64,000 bases of DNA from contig NC_090745.1 in the NCBI RefSeq assembly GCF_036898095.1, positions 78,481,130 through 78,545,129 of the forward strand, written 5' to 3'. This DNA comes from Palaemon carinicauda (taxonomy: Eukaryota; Arthropoda; Malacostraca; Decapoda; Palaemonidae). The translations under genes and the position numbers were made by a program. This document shows positions 1 to 10,355 of this stretch, one piece after another (the first letter of the stretch is position 1; each line of letters opens with the position of its first letter). Below the pieces are notes generated by a model that saw nothing but the letters and a program-made list of their open reading frames with translations, searched no databases and was not told the origin of the DNA.

Positions 1-991
1 TGCATTAGTAGCAGACCAGAAGGCAACGTCATGTAACTGCTTGACAGTCTGTGAACTGTCAACAACTGAACTGTCAACCACAACAGGTGCGTGAGGACAT
101 ACAGTGTCCACTCGAGACTGCTTTGACTGTCTAGACTGAGCAGTCAAAACAACTCTAGAATGCGGAGGTTGACGCACCGCGTCAAAACAAAACAACTTAG
201 ACTGTTGTTGTACCTCTCGAACGTCAACGGAAGGTTCCGTGCGTTACTGAACGTCAACATGCGGCTAGCAGGGTACACTGGAACGCATGGGTGGCGGGAC
301 TCTCTCAGCTGGAGTGCGGCAGAAGGTCGCCTCAGCGTCCACAGGACGCACAACCGTGGTTGGTTGTAGGCTAGAGGTTGGTGCAGTGTCAACCTTCTCC
401 GCACGAAAGTCCCGCATCAATGACGTTAACTGAGACTGCATGGTCTGCAGCAAAGACCACTTAGGGTCTACAGGAGCAGGTGCGGCAACAGACGGTGTGA
501 CTGCCTGATGCGGTACCGCTTTGCCTCTCTTAGGAGGTGAGCAGTCGTCGGAAGACTGCAGCGAGTCCGAACTGACCCAGTGGCTACAACTGGGCCGTTG
601 GACTTGCGCGGAAGGGACCGACTTGCGCTTAATAAGCCGCGAGACCTTGGTCCCTGGTTTCTTACGAGAAACCTCTTCCGCAGACGAGAAATAAATGGGC
701 TCTCTCGTCTTTGTGTGGGTGGGGCGATCTTGGGTAGATACGCCCGAAACCACGGAGGGAAAAAACGTCTGTTCGTTGATCAAGGCCTCTCGAACCCATA
801 AGTCGTTTGACATTACTTCTCCCCTGGGCTTGGGAGCTTGCAAGAGGTCCCGGACTAGGTGAACGACAGGCACGAACAGACGAACCCTCGGACGCAACAC
901 TGTAACACTTTGCGCATATCACTTTATCGATTTTCTGTTTTGCACTTATTTCACTGAAATCGAAACTTTTACTGATTTCTACCTGAAACAC
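1..991 (-). pseudogene. DIRS-like gag fragment (copy 1), frameshifted and running off the left edge
   Basis: On the minus strand two frames (about 991-662 and 900-265) together match the middle and C-terminal part of the gag-like protein encoded at 2266-3540. Shared blocks include GSSVRACRSPSP, a CSHW..SDS.QSS.DCSPPK block, and a VDPKW..LQ.MQ..L.SLM.D..AEKV block. The match is split between two frames near 780-800, so at least one indel breaks it. The C-terminal part contains degenerate GAACGTCAAC-type repeats that would encode Val-Asp-Val-Gln-like units. The N-terminal Cys-rich part of the intact copy is absent here; unrelated sequence lies upstream instead. It is probably structural (gag) protein debris. 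The RT and recombinase parts are not in the window. Confidence 0.7.
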
Positions 992-1908
992 GCAATTCTA
1001 CCCTTCATTAAAAGGTAGTAATTGCAAAATCAGTCGTATAATGCAGCTCATTAATACTAGCAAAAAACAGAAAACATATATAAAGATAAAAAATTCAGTG
1101 GCTGGGAAAGAGACTAAACACTAGTTCAAATAAACTACGTTTACAATCTCTCACCGCACATAGCCTGGGGACAAGAATAAAACCCTAGAAATGTTTTACC
1201 TTCTTCCCCGTACAGCGACTAGGGACGAGAGTAACACGAGAACAACGTTACCCGCTTGAACATAACGTTTTCTCTCCTCTCTCTCCCTCCGTCTCTATCT
1301 CTCTCTCTCTTTCTCTCTTGATTTCGCACCTAAGAGAAGAGCCCAATTATATATTGTCAAAAAAAAACATGTTATTTGACTAAAGGAAAAAACTGAAAGG
1401 TTTTCCAAATAAAAAGTTCCTTTAATTTAGAATTTTAAACATTTAAGCTAAGAAAGAAAGAACAAAACGTCAGAATCGATTTACTCTTACTGCAAAGTGA
1501 AACCGTGATACACTCTCTCTCTATCGTAACGATAGAGCGCATGTTAAATGTCCTGAACGTCAACAACTGCGTAGTCTAAAAAACTAAACGTAGTTCATCT
1601 TTGAAAACAGTACGAAGACTATCAAAGAAATTCTTTCATAAAACATTAAATTTAAAAAGTTTTAAATTCTTTAAAGGCTAAATACGATATAATGGCTCAA
1701 CGTTGATTAACTTCGGTTCCAAGTTAGGACCGCCTACTATCAGGAAAGGTCGCATATAAACAAAACATAAAAATTTATTTTTATATGTTTATAATAAATG
1801 GAAAGTTAATCGAAGAGGCCTAATAAAGGCGGAGAGATATAAAATATATAGATCTATAACGTGTTAAGCAAAATTACTAAAAACCTAAACACACTTCCGT
1901 CTAAGGGA
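992..1908. other. Unassigned AT-rich segment separating gag copy 1 from its start codon (insertion or intron)
   Basis: This stretch interrupts the homology between gag copy 1 and gag copy 2. On the minus strand a gag-like start (Met-Ala-Asp-Pro-Ser) lies at about 1920-1906, and homology to the gag body resumes only below about 950. I see no ORF of interest. It contains a CT-rich tract at about 1272-1320 and short AT-rich palindromic runs near 1755-1800. It could be an intron lost from copy 2 or a later insertion; the sequence alone does not decide. Confidence 0.5.
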
Positions 1909-2282
1909 AGGGTCGGCCATTTAAAAGTGAAAGAGAGTCCATACTCTCTTTGTCACCATAATTAAATCTATCCAAAACGAGTTCAAGTTTTGAGATGAAG
2001 ATAAAACACCTGCATAGCGAAAGCTCAAAACTAGAATAGTGTACTTCACCAAATAGTTGTGAAAACAAATCCAGTTAGTAACAGCGAATTAGTAGGTCTT
2101 GCCGGTAGCCCGACAGAGAGAAAATTGGTTCAGTGTTTACATTGAGTACTGAGTACCTGCTCGACAGATGGCGCTGTTGATGTACACCCCCTACCTGCAT
2201 AGCGATCGCTGGCGTATTTTGAACGTAGAGTTTTCTGTCGAGCAACAGAGTTGCAGCTTATATAATCACCGGCTAAGTTTAA
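1909..2282 (-). repeat. Leader region of gag copy 1, homologous to 3527-3908
   Basis: By eye this segment aligns along its whole length with 3527-3908. Shared landmarks are the start-codon context, GATAAAACACCTGCA, GCGAAAGCTCAAA, a TAGCGATCGCT palindrome and TCACCGGCTAAGTT at the far end. It is the untranslated leader of the minus-strand gag element. The far end abuts the truncated 3' end of gag copy 2 at about 2282. Confidence 0.75.
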
Positions 2283-3540
2283 TATTGAAAAAAGTCAACT
2301 TCGCTGGTTGGCGAACGTCCTGAACGTCAACAAGAGCATTAGGCAGCGGCTGAACGTCCACATGCGGCTGAAAGTCAACACGGGACTGCATCGAGTGAGG
2401 CTCTACAAAACGTGACTGACGTGACTTTGTAACGCCAACGTCAACAGGACGAGCAAAGGCTCGTTTGGGCGGCTGACGGCCAGGATCTCGATCAGCTAAG
2501 CGGCGAGGATCATCGTGAACCTTTTCAGCAGAATAGTCCTCCATAAGAGAGGCAAGCTTATTCTGCATGTCTTGCAGTACAACCCATTTAGGATCAACGG
2601 GAATGGGTGCGGTAAGAGACGAGGGTAACGTCTGTGACTGCAAAACATTGCCTACACCAAGACTCTCGGAGCCTGTGTTACGCTTCTGTTTAGGCGGCGA
2701 GCAGTCTTCCGATGACTGCACAGGGTCAGAGCTGTCCCAATGGCTACAACCAGGACGCTGGACCTGTCCTGAAGGGACTGACTTTTGCTTTAAGGGCCTC
2801 GAAACCTTGCTCCACGGTTTCTTACGCGAAAAGCCTTCGGATGACGAGGAGAAAACCGTCTCGCTCGTCTTATGGTAGTGGCGGTCTTGACGAGACACGC
2901 CTGAAACCATAGAGGGAACGTCTGTTCGCTGATTAAAGCCTCTCGAACCCATAAGTCCTATGATATTACTTCTCCCTGGGGCTTGGGAGCTTGCAAGAGG
3001 TCTCGGACTAGGCGAACGACAGGCACGAACAGACGAACCCTTGGTCGCAACACTGATAACACTTTGCGCACTAATCACTTTCCCACGATTTTCTAATGTG
3101 GCACTCTGACACTTTAACTCTTTTACGTCCGCCATGAGTTGATTGCGGTCTGTAGCTAACGACTCAACTCTCTCGCCCAAAGCATGAATGGCACGTAACA
3201 TATCCCGCATTGATGGTTCCTGAGTGCTAGTAAAGGGTTCAGGCACAACTACTACAGGGGAAGGATTAGGTTCAGGGGCATGGGAGGAGGAAAATTCTAA
3301 CGATCTAGAGGAACTTCTCCTCACCCTATCTCTCTCTAGCTTACGAGAATACTTGTCAAACTCAAGCCAATCGAATTCCGAAAGGCCCACGCACTCCTCA
3401 CACCGATCTCCTAATTGACAGGTTTTACCCCGACAATTAGAACACACAGTATGTGGGTCGAGAGAGGCCTTTGGAAGACGCTTATTGCAATCCCTAGCAT
3501 TACACTTACGAAATCTAGGAATTGGAGAAGGGTCAGCCAT
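2266..3540 (-). CDS. DIRS-like retrotransposon gag protein (copy 2), open frame truncated at the 3' end
   Basis: An open frame of 424 codons. The N-terminus is Cys-rich: two Cys at residues ~14-18, then DPHTVCSNCRG, QLGDRCEEC and a Trp/Lys-rich stretch ending KLERD. The same spacing (DPH..C..CRG..C....C.EC) occurs in the gag of element A, so both belong to one gag superfamily. The centre is Ser/Pro-rich and low complexity (residues ~75-330). A VDPKW..LQDMQ block precedes a C-terminus with VDVQ-like units encoded by GAACGTCAAC-type repeats. The start is chosen because the Met-Ala-Asp-Pro context is conserved in copy 1. The 3' end runs directly into the leader of copy 1, so the C-terminus is truncated and the last residues are junction sequence. 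Likely role: structural protein binding element RNA. The gag assignment is by resemblance to element A, not by search. Confidence 0.7.
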   Translation of the reverse strand: MADPSPIPRFRKCNARDCNKRLPKASLDPHTVCSNCRGKTCQLGDRCEECVGLSEFDWLEFDKYSRKLERDRVRRSSSRSLEFSSSHAPEPNPSPVVVVPEPFTSTQEPSMRDMLRAIHALGERVESLATDRNQLMADVKELKCQSATLENRGKVISAQSVISVATKGSSVRACRSPSPRPLASSQAPGRSNIIGLMGSRGFNQRTDVPSMVSGVSRQDRHYHKTSETVFSSSSEGFSRKKPWSKVSRPLKQKSVPSGQVQRPGCSHWDSSDPVQSSEDCSPPKQKRNTGSESLGVGNVLQSQTLPSSLTAPIPVDPKWVVLQDMQNKLASLMEDYSAEKVHDDPRRLADRDPGRQPPKRAFARPVDVGVTKSRQSRFVEPHSMQSRVDFQPHVDVQPLPNALVDVQDVRQPAKLTFFNIKLSR

Positions 3541-3908
3541 TTTGAAAAAGTCAAAGAAAGTCCAAAAAACAATCCAAAGTCATCAACAATTAAATCTATC
3601 CAAAAAAAGAGTTCAAGAGTTTAAGTTGAAGATAAAACACCTGCACTGCGAAAGCTCAAACCAAAAGGAAGTACTTCACCAAGACTGTTGAAAAACTCCA
3701 GGTTAACAGCGAGTAATGGTACGTCTTGTCGATCAGACCGACAGAGAAGAATTGGAGCTGTTTACATGTATATGCGGTATCTGGCCGATAGTTGGCGCTG
3801 GTGGGCACACCCGCAACCTTCATAGCGATCGCTCGCGAGTTTTTTGTGTTTTTCTGTCGAGCCGCCGGAGCGTCAGCTATTATATATTCACCGGCTAAGT
3901 TAAATATT
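3541..3908 (-). repeat. Leader of gag copy 2
   Basis: Untranslated region upstream of the gag start on the minus strand, homologous to 1909-2282. It contains a TAGCGATCGCT palindrome near 3822-3832. It ends at about 3905 in TCACCGGCTAAGTT, where a DIRS right-end fragment begins. Confidence 0.65.
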
Positions 3909-4351
3909 TAAAAAGCTAAGGTTTGTATAGTTAGGAAAAAGACAAATTATCTACGAATTTGTCATTTGTTCCATAACTGGAATACAAACCACGCTATTTA
4001 TTAGGGGTGACTCTCCCATTAGGAAGGGTGGACGTCCTTGCCAATCTGGCTTTTGACTTTACCCTGGGGCTCCTTATCTGAGTGTGTCAGCACTCAAAAA
4101 TAAGGAGTCCTAGCACCTCGCTAAAACCTTGCTACGTAAGGTACGCGGCTTACACAAGCTGTGTGTTGAGGTATATAGAAGTGTGACCGTCCAGGTAAAG
4201 TTATTCCGAGTCTTTAGAAGGAAAAACTGTGTAACCAAGACTTTCCCAATGCCACCTCGCCAGGGTATGGGGACGCAACAGTATTAGTCTTAATGACAAA
4301 TTTGTAGATAATTTGTATTTTTCCCAACTATATAAAACCTTAGCTATTCAA
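3909..4351 (-). mobile_element. DIRS right-end fragment with ~55-bp inverted terminal repeats (ITR plus internal complementary region)
   Basis: The left edge (GCTAAGGTTTGTATAGTTAGG, about 3914 on) is the reverse complement of the right edge (TAACT/CAACTATA..ACCTTAGC, about 4291-4351) over roughly 55 bases, making a compact 440-bp unit. Just inside the left edge is a TTTGTTCC...GGAATACAAACCACGCTATTTA block. This block is the inverted form of the 5' end of element A near 12438-12472. That layout matches the right ITR plus internal complementary region of DIRS-1 elements. An alternative reading is a non-autonomous TIR element (MITE). Confidence 0.55.
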
Positions 4352-4506
4352 TAGGCGTAGCTGAAATGATGAGCCATTAATTTTTAACGAGGGTTAACTA
4401 CCCACACCGCTAGTTGGCGGGGTTAGGGAGGGTAGCTGGCTACCGCTCCCACTCACACACCTGTGATTGAGCTCACTTTGGTTGGAGGTAGGACTTCAAA
4501 GGGGAT
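4352..4506. repeat. Inverted copy of the DIRS element A 5' end
   Basis: GGCGTAGCTGAAATGA through GAGCTCACTTTGG reads in the plus direction but matches, reverse-complemented, the minus-strand 5' end of element A at 12300-12425. Next to 3909-4351 it behaves like the complementary partner of the left terminus expected in a DIRS internal complementary region, or it is a fragment of an oppositely oriented copy. Confidence 0.6.
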
Positions 4507-4526
4507 AGGGCTGGCGGGCAAGTTTG

Positions 4527-5470
4527 GTTAAATAGCTAAGGTTTGTATAGTTAGGAAAAATACAAATTATCTACGAATTTGTCATTTGTTACGTAGCTGG
4601 AATACAAACCACGCTATTTAATAGGGGTGACTCACCCATTAAGAAGGGTGGACGTCCCAGCCAGTCTAGCTTTTTGGCTTTGCCCGGGGGCTCCTTATTA
4701 TTATTATTATTATTATTATTATCATTACTAGCCAAGCTACAACCCTAGTTGGAAAAGCAAGATGCTATAAGCCCAAGGGCTCCAATAGGGAAAAATAGCT
4801 CAGTGAGGAAAGGAAATAAGGGAATAAATAAATGATGAGAATAAATTAACAATAAAACATTCTAAAAACAGTAACAATGTCAAAACAGATATGTCCTATA
4901 AACTATTAACAACGTCAAAGAGAGATATGTCATATATAAACTATAAAAAGACTCATGTCAGCCTGGTCAACATGAAAACATTTGCTCCAACTTTGAACTT
5001 TTGATGTTCTACTGATTCAACTACCCGATTAGGAAGATCATTCCACAACTTGGTAACAGCTGGAATAAAACTTCTAGAATACTGTGTAGTATTGAGCCTC
5101 ATGATGGAGAAAGCCTGGCTATTGGAATTAACTGCCTGCTTAGTATTACGAACAGGATAGAATTTTCCAGGGAGATCTGAATGTAAAGGATGGTCAGAGT
5201 TATGAAAAATCTTATGCAACATGCATAATGAACTAATTGAACGACAGTGCCAAAGAGTGTGTTAGCACTCAAGAAATAAGGAGCCCCTGCACCTCGCTAA
5301 AACCTTGTTATGCAAGGTCTGCGGCCTACGCAAGCTGTGTGTGAAGGTATGTAGAGGAGTGACTCATCCTAGAAAGTTGTTCCGAAGTTCTTTAGATGGA
5401 AAACTGTGCACTACGACTTTCCCAATACCACCTAGTCAGGGTATGGGGACGTAACAGTATTAATCTTAAT
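4527..5470 (-). repeat. Right terminal repeat of DIRS element A, interrupted by a LINE fragment
   Basis: This is a second copy of the 3909-4351 sequence: AATAGCTAAGGTTTGTATAG, the CTGGAATACAAACC block, GGGCTCCTTAT, then AATAAGGAGCCCC, ACCTCGCTAAAACC and GTATGGGGACG. The copy is split at about 4692 by the LINE piece and resumes at about 5255. Its right side runs straight into the 3' untranslated region of element A at about 5470 and lacks the second inverted arm. Confidence 0.6.
4692..5252 (-). mobile_element. 5'-truncated LINE: ORF2 C-terminus, 3' UTR and (AAT)n tail
   Basis: On the minus strand an 89-codon frame (5222-4953) ends in a pattern typical of the extreme C-terminus of non-LTR reverse transcriptase proteins: R.F.P...LWN.LP..V......FK. 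After a short 3' UTR the element ends in an (AAT)n tail (plus-strand ATT repeats, 4693-4721). The insertion splits a DIRS terminal repeat whose uninterrupted form is seen at 4066-4114. It is a dead-on-arrival insertion with no RT catalytic region. The clade (CR1/Jockey/L2-like) is not determined. Confidence 0.75.
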
Positions 5471-5669
5471 ACTAGGAACACAAGGGAGCATGGTTTACTT
5501 GCAGTGGTTTGAGGTCAGCTATGCAGAGAACCCAGGATGCTGCTTTCCCCAAGAGAGGGGATGATGAAAAAAAGATTAAGGGCCAGTCAAAATTTTCATT
5601 CATGCAGACTAAAACTGGGTAACAATGCCCTCAACCTTCTGCTACTTGTCCAATAAAGAGCTTGAGGAT

Positions 5670-7052
5670 TTAAACCAGCTGTTGTGCAGCCACCACAGGA
5701 CCGATAGAAAACGTATCGAGTCTCCTGTGGGTCACGTCTTGCAGGTAGTGGGATGTGAACGTGTTCTGATGTTTCCACACCCCAGCTTGAAGAACCTGCA
5801 TCACTGAATAATTTCTTTTGAAGGCCAGGGACATAGCTATGCCCCTGACATCATGTGCTCTGGGGCGACGTGACGGAGGAGGGTCTGGATTCAGTGCAAG
5901 GTCAATGACCCTGCGAATCCATGCTGAGATGGTGTTCTTGCAGACCCTCCTCTCAGCCCTTCCTGTGCTGACAAATAGTGCTGGTATACAAGGACGGGCT
6001 GCGGCTGTTCTCTTGAGGTACAACCTCAAGCTCCTTACTGGGCATAGTAAGAGATGGTCTGTGTCATCTGTTACAGTACGGAGACTAGAAATCCGGAAGG
6101 AGTCGAATCGAGGATCCGCTACTCCCAGGTTCTGAGTCTTAGCAGTAAACTCAGGGACGAAGCTGAACGTTACCTCTTCCCATCCCCTTGAATGGGCGAT
6201 GTCATATGAGAGACCATGAAGTTCGCTGACTCGCTTGGCCCGAGGCCAAAGCTAGCAGGAACACCATCTTCCAAGTCAGGTGGCGATCTGTTGCCTGGCG
6301 TATTGGTTCATAGGGAGGTCTCTTAAGAGACCTAAGAACTCGAATCACGTTCCATGGGGAGATCTCACTTCCTACTGGGGGCAGGTAAGTACATAACTCC
6401 GTAAGAGTAGAGCAAGTTCTAGCGATGAAGAAATGTCCATTCCTTTTAGTCTGAAGGCGAGGCTTAAGGCTGAACGATAGCCTTTCACTGCCGAGACTGA
6501 TAGGCGCATTTCTTCACGCAAATACACAAGGAACTCCGCTATTGGAATAGTGGCATCGAGCGGAGAGATACCTCTTCCACGACACCAACCACAGAAGACT
6601 TTCCACTTTGCCTGGTAGACTGATGCTGATGATTTACGCAGATGTACAGACATCCTAATCGCAACTTGTTGCGAAAATCCTCTCTCAGAGAGGAGATGCT
6701 GGATAGTCTCAAGGCGTGAAGTTGTAGCGAAGCTACGGCTTTGTAGAAGATGGTGGTGTGTGGCTGTTTGAGTAGATTGTGTCGTGGAGGGAGTTCCCTT
6801 GGTGGCTCCGTTAGGAGTTGCAGAAGGTCCAGGAACCATTCTGCGATATGCCATAGCGGAGCTATGACGGTCATTGAAAGATTGACGGATGTTCTGGTCT
6901 TGTTGAGTACCCTCCTCATCAGACAGAACGGGGGAAAGACGTAAACGTTGATGTTGTCCCACCATTGTTGGAAAGCATCTTGCCAGAGGGTCTGGGAATG
7001 GGGAACAGTACAGCAGGAGCCTGAAGTTCAGGGCCGTTGCAAAGAGGTCCAC
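5670..7052 (-). pseudogene. DIRS element A tyrosine recombinase (frameshifted)
   Basis: The integrase of DIRS elements, which inserts circular DNA by a tyrosine-recombinase reaction. The N-terminal part (about 7052-6372) contains a SAM-like core-binding domain: a KSSASVYQAKW block, then FL.YLRE....SVSAVKGYRSALS. The box I arginine context (AKRVSEL, about 6225-6240) is present but lies behind a 1-base indel. The C-terminal domain has the HxxR motif as HDVR (codons at 5844-5855) and the tyrosine nucleophile in SHYL (Tyr codon at 5745-5747). The protein reaches a natural-looking end at 5670. An in-frame stop near 6372 and the indel break the frame, so it should be inactive. The start of the original protein is not defined here. 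Confidence 0.85.
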
Positions 7053-7067
7053 AGTCGGAGAACCCCA

Positions 7068-8520
7068 CTAAGTCAGGACTTTGTTGGCTACTAGATGATC
7101 CAAAGACCACTCGGTACTCACTATCTGAGATGCTCCGCTCAGGTTGTCGGCGAGCACATTCCTTTTGCCCGGAATGAAGCGTGCTGACAGTGGTACCGAG
7201 TGGGTTTTGGCCCATCTCAGTATCTCTACTGCTAGATGGGATAGTGGCTGCGAAAAAGTAACCCCTTGTTTGTTGACGTAGGCCACTACTGTAGTGTTGT
7301 CGCTCATCACCACCACAGAGTGACTTGCCAGGTGCTGTTGGAACTGTTGAAGTGCCAGAAAGATGGCCTTCATCTCTACCAGATTTATGTGGAGGTACTC
7401 TTCTGACTCTGACCAGAGGCCTGAGGTCGGGTGGTGCAGCATGTGGGCCCCCCCACCCTTTTTTTGAAGTGTCTGAAAACAGCATCAAATCCCAGGGGAG
7501 GACGAGAAGATCCACTCTCTTTCGTAGATTCTCGTCTGTCACCCGCAACTGGAGGTCTGTGAGTTCCACAGGTCCCACGGGGATCTGGATGTCCGGGGAG
7601 TCGTATGCTTGATTCCACTTGGACTTGAGTCGCCACTGGAGGGATCTCATCCTGAGGCGACCATTGGGAACTAGACGGGCCAGCGATGAAAGGTGACCGA
7701 GGAGATGTAGCCACGATTGGGCTGGAAGTTCTTATCGTCTGAGAAAAGGTCTTGCGACCTTTCTGAGCCTTGCTATCCTGTCGTCTGATGGGAAGGCTTT
7801 GTGGAGAATAGTGTCTATAATCATGCCTAAGTATACCAGTCTTTGAGCGGGAAGCAGAGAGGACTTCTCAAGATTTACCTTGATCCCCAGATCCTGGCAA
7901 AGTCTCAGAAGTTTGTCTCGGTGTTGAAGAAGGGTTGACACCGAGTCTGCTAGGATTAGCCAGTCGTCCAGATAACGGAGGAGACGGATGCCAATCCTGT
8001 GTGCCCAAGATGATACTAGGGTGAACACTCTGGTGAAGACTTGTAGTGCTGTGGAAAGACTGAAGCACAGCACCTTGAACTGGTATATTTTGTTGTCCAG
8101 GCTGAATCTTAATTACTTTGTTGAAGACGGATGGACTGGGATCTGGAAGTAGGCGTCCTTTAGGTCCAATGTGCACATGAAGTCTTACGGTCTTACTGCT
8201 AGTCTGACCGTGTCTGCCGTCTCCATGCTGAACAGGGTTTGTTTGACAAACTTGTTCAGAGCTGAAAGGTCGATGACTGGTCTCCAGCCTCCAGATGCCT
8301 TCTTTACAAGAAAGAGTCGTTTGAAGAAGCCTGAGGATCCGTCGAGGACCTCTTGGAGAGCGCCCTTCTTCAACAGGGTCTGGACTTCTGCTCGAATGGC
8401 TTGCCCCCTTGCCGATCCCATGGCAAGGGAGTTCAATGACACTGGATTCCTGGTCAGGGGAGGTAGAGATGTTATGAACGGGACGCGATATCTTAGACTG
8501 ATCACGGAGATTGTCTAGGA
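7068..8520 (-). pseudogene. DIRS element A reverse transcriptase and RNase H (stops and frameshift)
   Basis: The polymerase part copies element RNA; RNase H removes the RNA strand. RT fingers are seen at 8505-8185 (LLKKGALQEV, then RPVIDLSALNKFV), followed by DLKDAYFQIPV in the same frame. The catalytic YLDD box is intact at 7963-7974, followed by LEKSSL and YLGM. Two in-frame stops lie in the palm, after LAVRP (about 8190) and after PSSTK (about 8110). RNase H residues follow: SD.SKKGWG, E in LVEMKA, SDN, and D in NVLADNL. An extra G in a G run near 7447-7455 shifts frame between the first RNase H Asp and the rest. The family is clear; activity is excluded by the breaks. Confidence 0.85.
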
Positions 8521-8546
8521 ATCGACCCCGAGTTGCTTCCACCTGT

Positions 8547-10355
8547 TTACGCAACTCTGTAAGCATCCCCCCACTGGTGGAAATGCAGGGGGACTGCCCA
8601 TCCTAACGTCTGCCCGAGGCTGCTCCCTCTAGGATTTTTATCTCCTCTGGAGGACTTTTTGCCTTTCTTGTCTTTAACAGGAAAGGGCTTAGCGACCGTT
8701 GTCTTCTCTGCAGTTGTCGTCGTAGTGGTTTTGGTTGGACGGGACTGCTGTGGTGCTGGAGGTTTATAGGGCTTAGATGTTAAAGCCCTATGGAGGAGGG
8801 AGTCTTGTTCCACATCCTTAGGCTCAAACAGAACAGACCCCTCTATGGAGGAATGTCTGAGCCTATTGATCTCGGCGCTAGGGACCTTCTGGTGGAATCT
8901 CTCAGCTACTGAATCCCGACGTTTCAGGATGGTATTTGCCCAAAAGTTCGAGACTTGGTGGGCAAGAAACTCAATCGTGCGAGTACCTGAGAGAAGGAAG
9001 GTTTCCATAGCTTTCCTGGTACGTTCCTTGGAGAAATCCTCAGATCGTATCAGGATACCTAAGGTCCCCAACCAGATATCAAGGCATATCACACTTCGCG
9101 ACCTTCTCCTGGTTGAGGATCTTGGCTGCCGAGAACGAGACCTGCCGGTTGGAGAGTCTCTCAAGAGGGACTCCCCTGGTTAGCTCTTCCAGCAAGTGGT
9201 GAAGCGGAAGAGCTGAACAAGGCTCCTCCAGGATCTCGAAGTACCTCCTTTGCTGTACACGAGGAGGTGGGAGGAGCTTGTTCGTGGTACCGGAACGGTT
9301 GGAGGAGGACATCTCGGAGAGCTGCTGCGCAATTTTGTCCCTGGTACTCTTTACCCCTTGAGACCAGGGCAGGGCTGCACTGGTCTTAGAGGGTTTTTGG
9401 GTACCAAAGACATGGTCTAGGACCGTGTATTTGCCCTCTCAAGGGGGGATCTCCGGGTCGGAAAACCCGTTGAAAACCCTCATTAGAGTCAGAACCTGCC
9501 AGAATGCGTGTTTTGACTCCTGCTGGTCTCCTCCTGTTATAGGACTCCCAGCTAAGTCTCCTTCTATCCCCAAAGGCTCTTCTTGGGGAGAGTCGCGGAC
9601 ATTCCATGAGTGGCTGGCTGGCTCCATCCTAGCCCTAGTGGAGGACTTTGGCAATGTTTAGTAGTCTTTAGATTCCTTCTGGGGAAGGATGTCAGACTCC
9701 AACATTGATGAGTGTTGCATGTCCCTTCTATTCCCGGACTGTGAGGAACTCTCGGCATGAAGAGAGGTTTCCTCCATTGGTGATATTGGGGAAAATCTCT
9801 CTTCGCATGGTTCCCTTGGTGACGGGAGATCTTCGTCCAAAAGGGATGGAGAGTTAGTCCGAGAAATAGGAGGAACTTGCCTTGATGGTCTGAGTGGAGT
9901 CAGTTTCGCCCTCGGGGAAGTGACCGCGTCCAGAACTCCTCTTTTCCTCTTCAAAGGGGTAGAGGAAGCCATGGTTCCATGTCCTAGATCAGAGAGGACA
10001 GGCTTCTGGGTTACAGCTCTGATCAGGGCACTGAACCAGGGCTGTTGGCTGACAGACGCACAGTCAGACATACCCCCTGAAGGGAAAGGGACCGAAGGAT
10101 TCCTGGGAGGAGTTACTGGAATGGGTGGGTTCGCCTTAGGAAGTAGCTTTGGGATCCTGAACCCCTCTGCATGTTTCCCTTCTCCCACAATGCGCGGTGG
10201 TATGCTCTTGCGGGGAGGGGAATGAGGCGATGGCGACCTTGCCGGACATCGTTTCTTTTGGTGCACAAGCTCGCGCGCGGGAGAGTGTTGGCGCTCGCGC
10301 GAGGGAGAATATAGGTGCTCGCGCGTGGGAGACTGTTAGCGCGCGCACAGGAGAA
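8547..10355 (-). pseudogene. DIRS element A gag, C-terminal half (frameshifted)
   Basis: Frames at 10266-9658, 9654-9439, 9312-9079 and 9164-8547 each match the corresponding gag parts of element B. Landmarks in order: ARSPSPHSPPRK, SVSQQPWFSALIRAV, a Ser/Pro-rich linker, RYFEILEEPCSALPLHHLLE, a helical segment (ETFLLSGTRTIEFLAHQVS), and a basic Lys/Thr/Arg-rich tail (KDKKGKKSSRG) suited to nucleic-acid binding. Stops near 9658 and 9437 and changes of frame separate the blocks. In the source element these blocks probably continued the frame encoded at 10356-12197. Confidence 0.7.

Noticed and set aside
7868..8566. 232-codon minus-strand frame
   Set aside because: Longer than the true RT frame here but lacks RT motifs; it is a shadow frame kept open by decay of stops and base composition.
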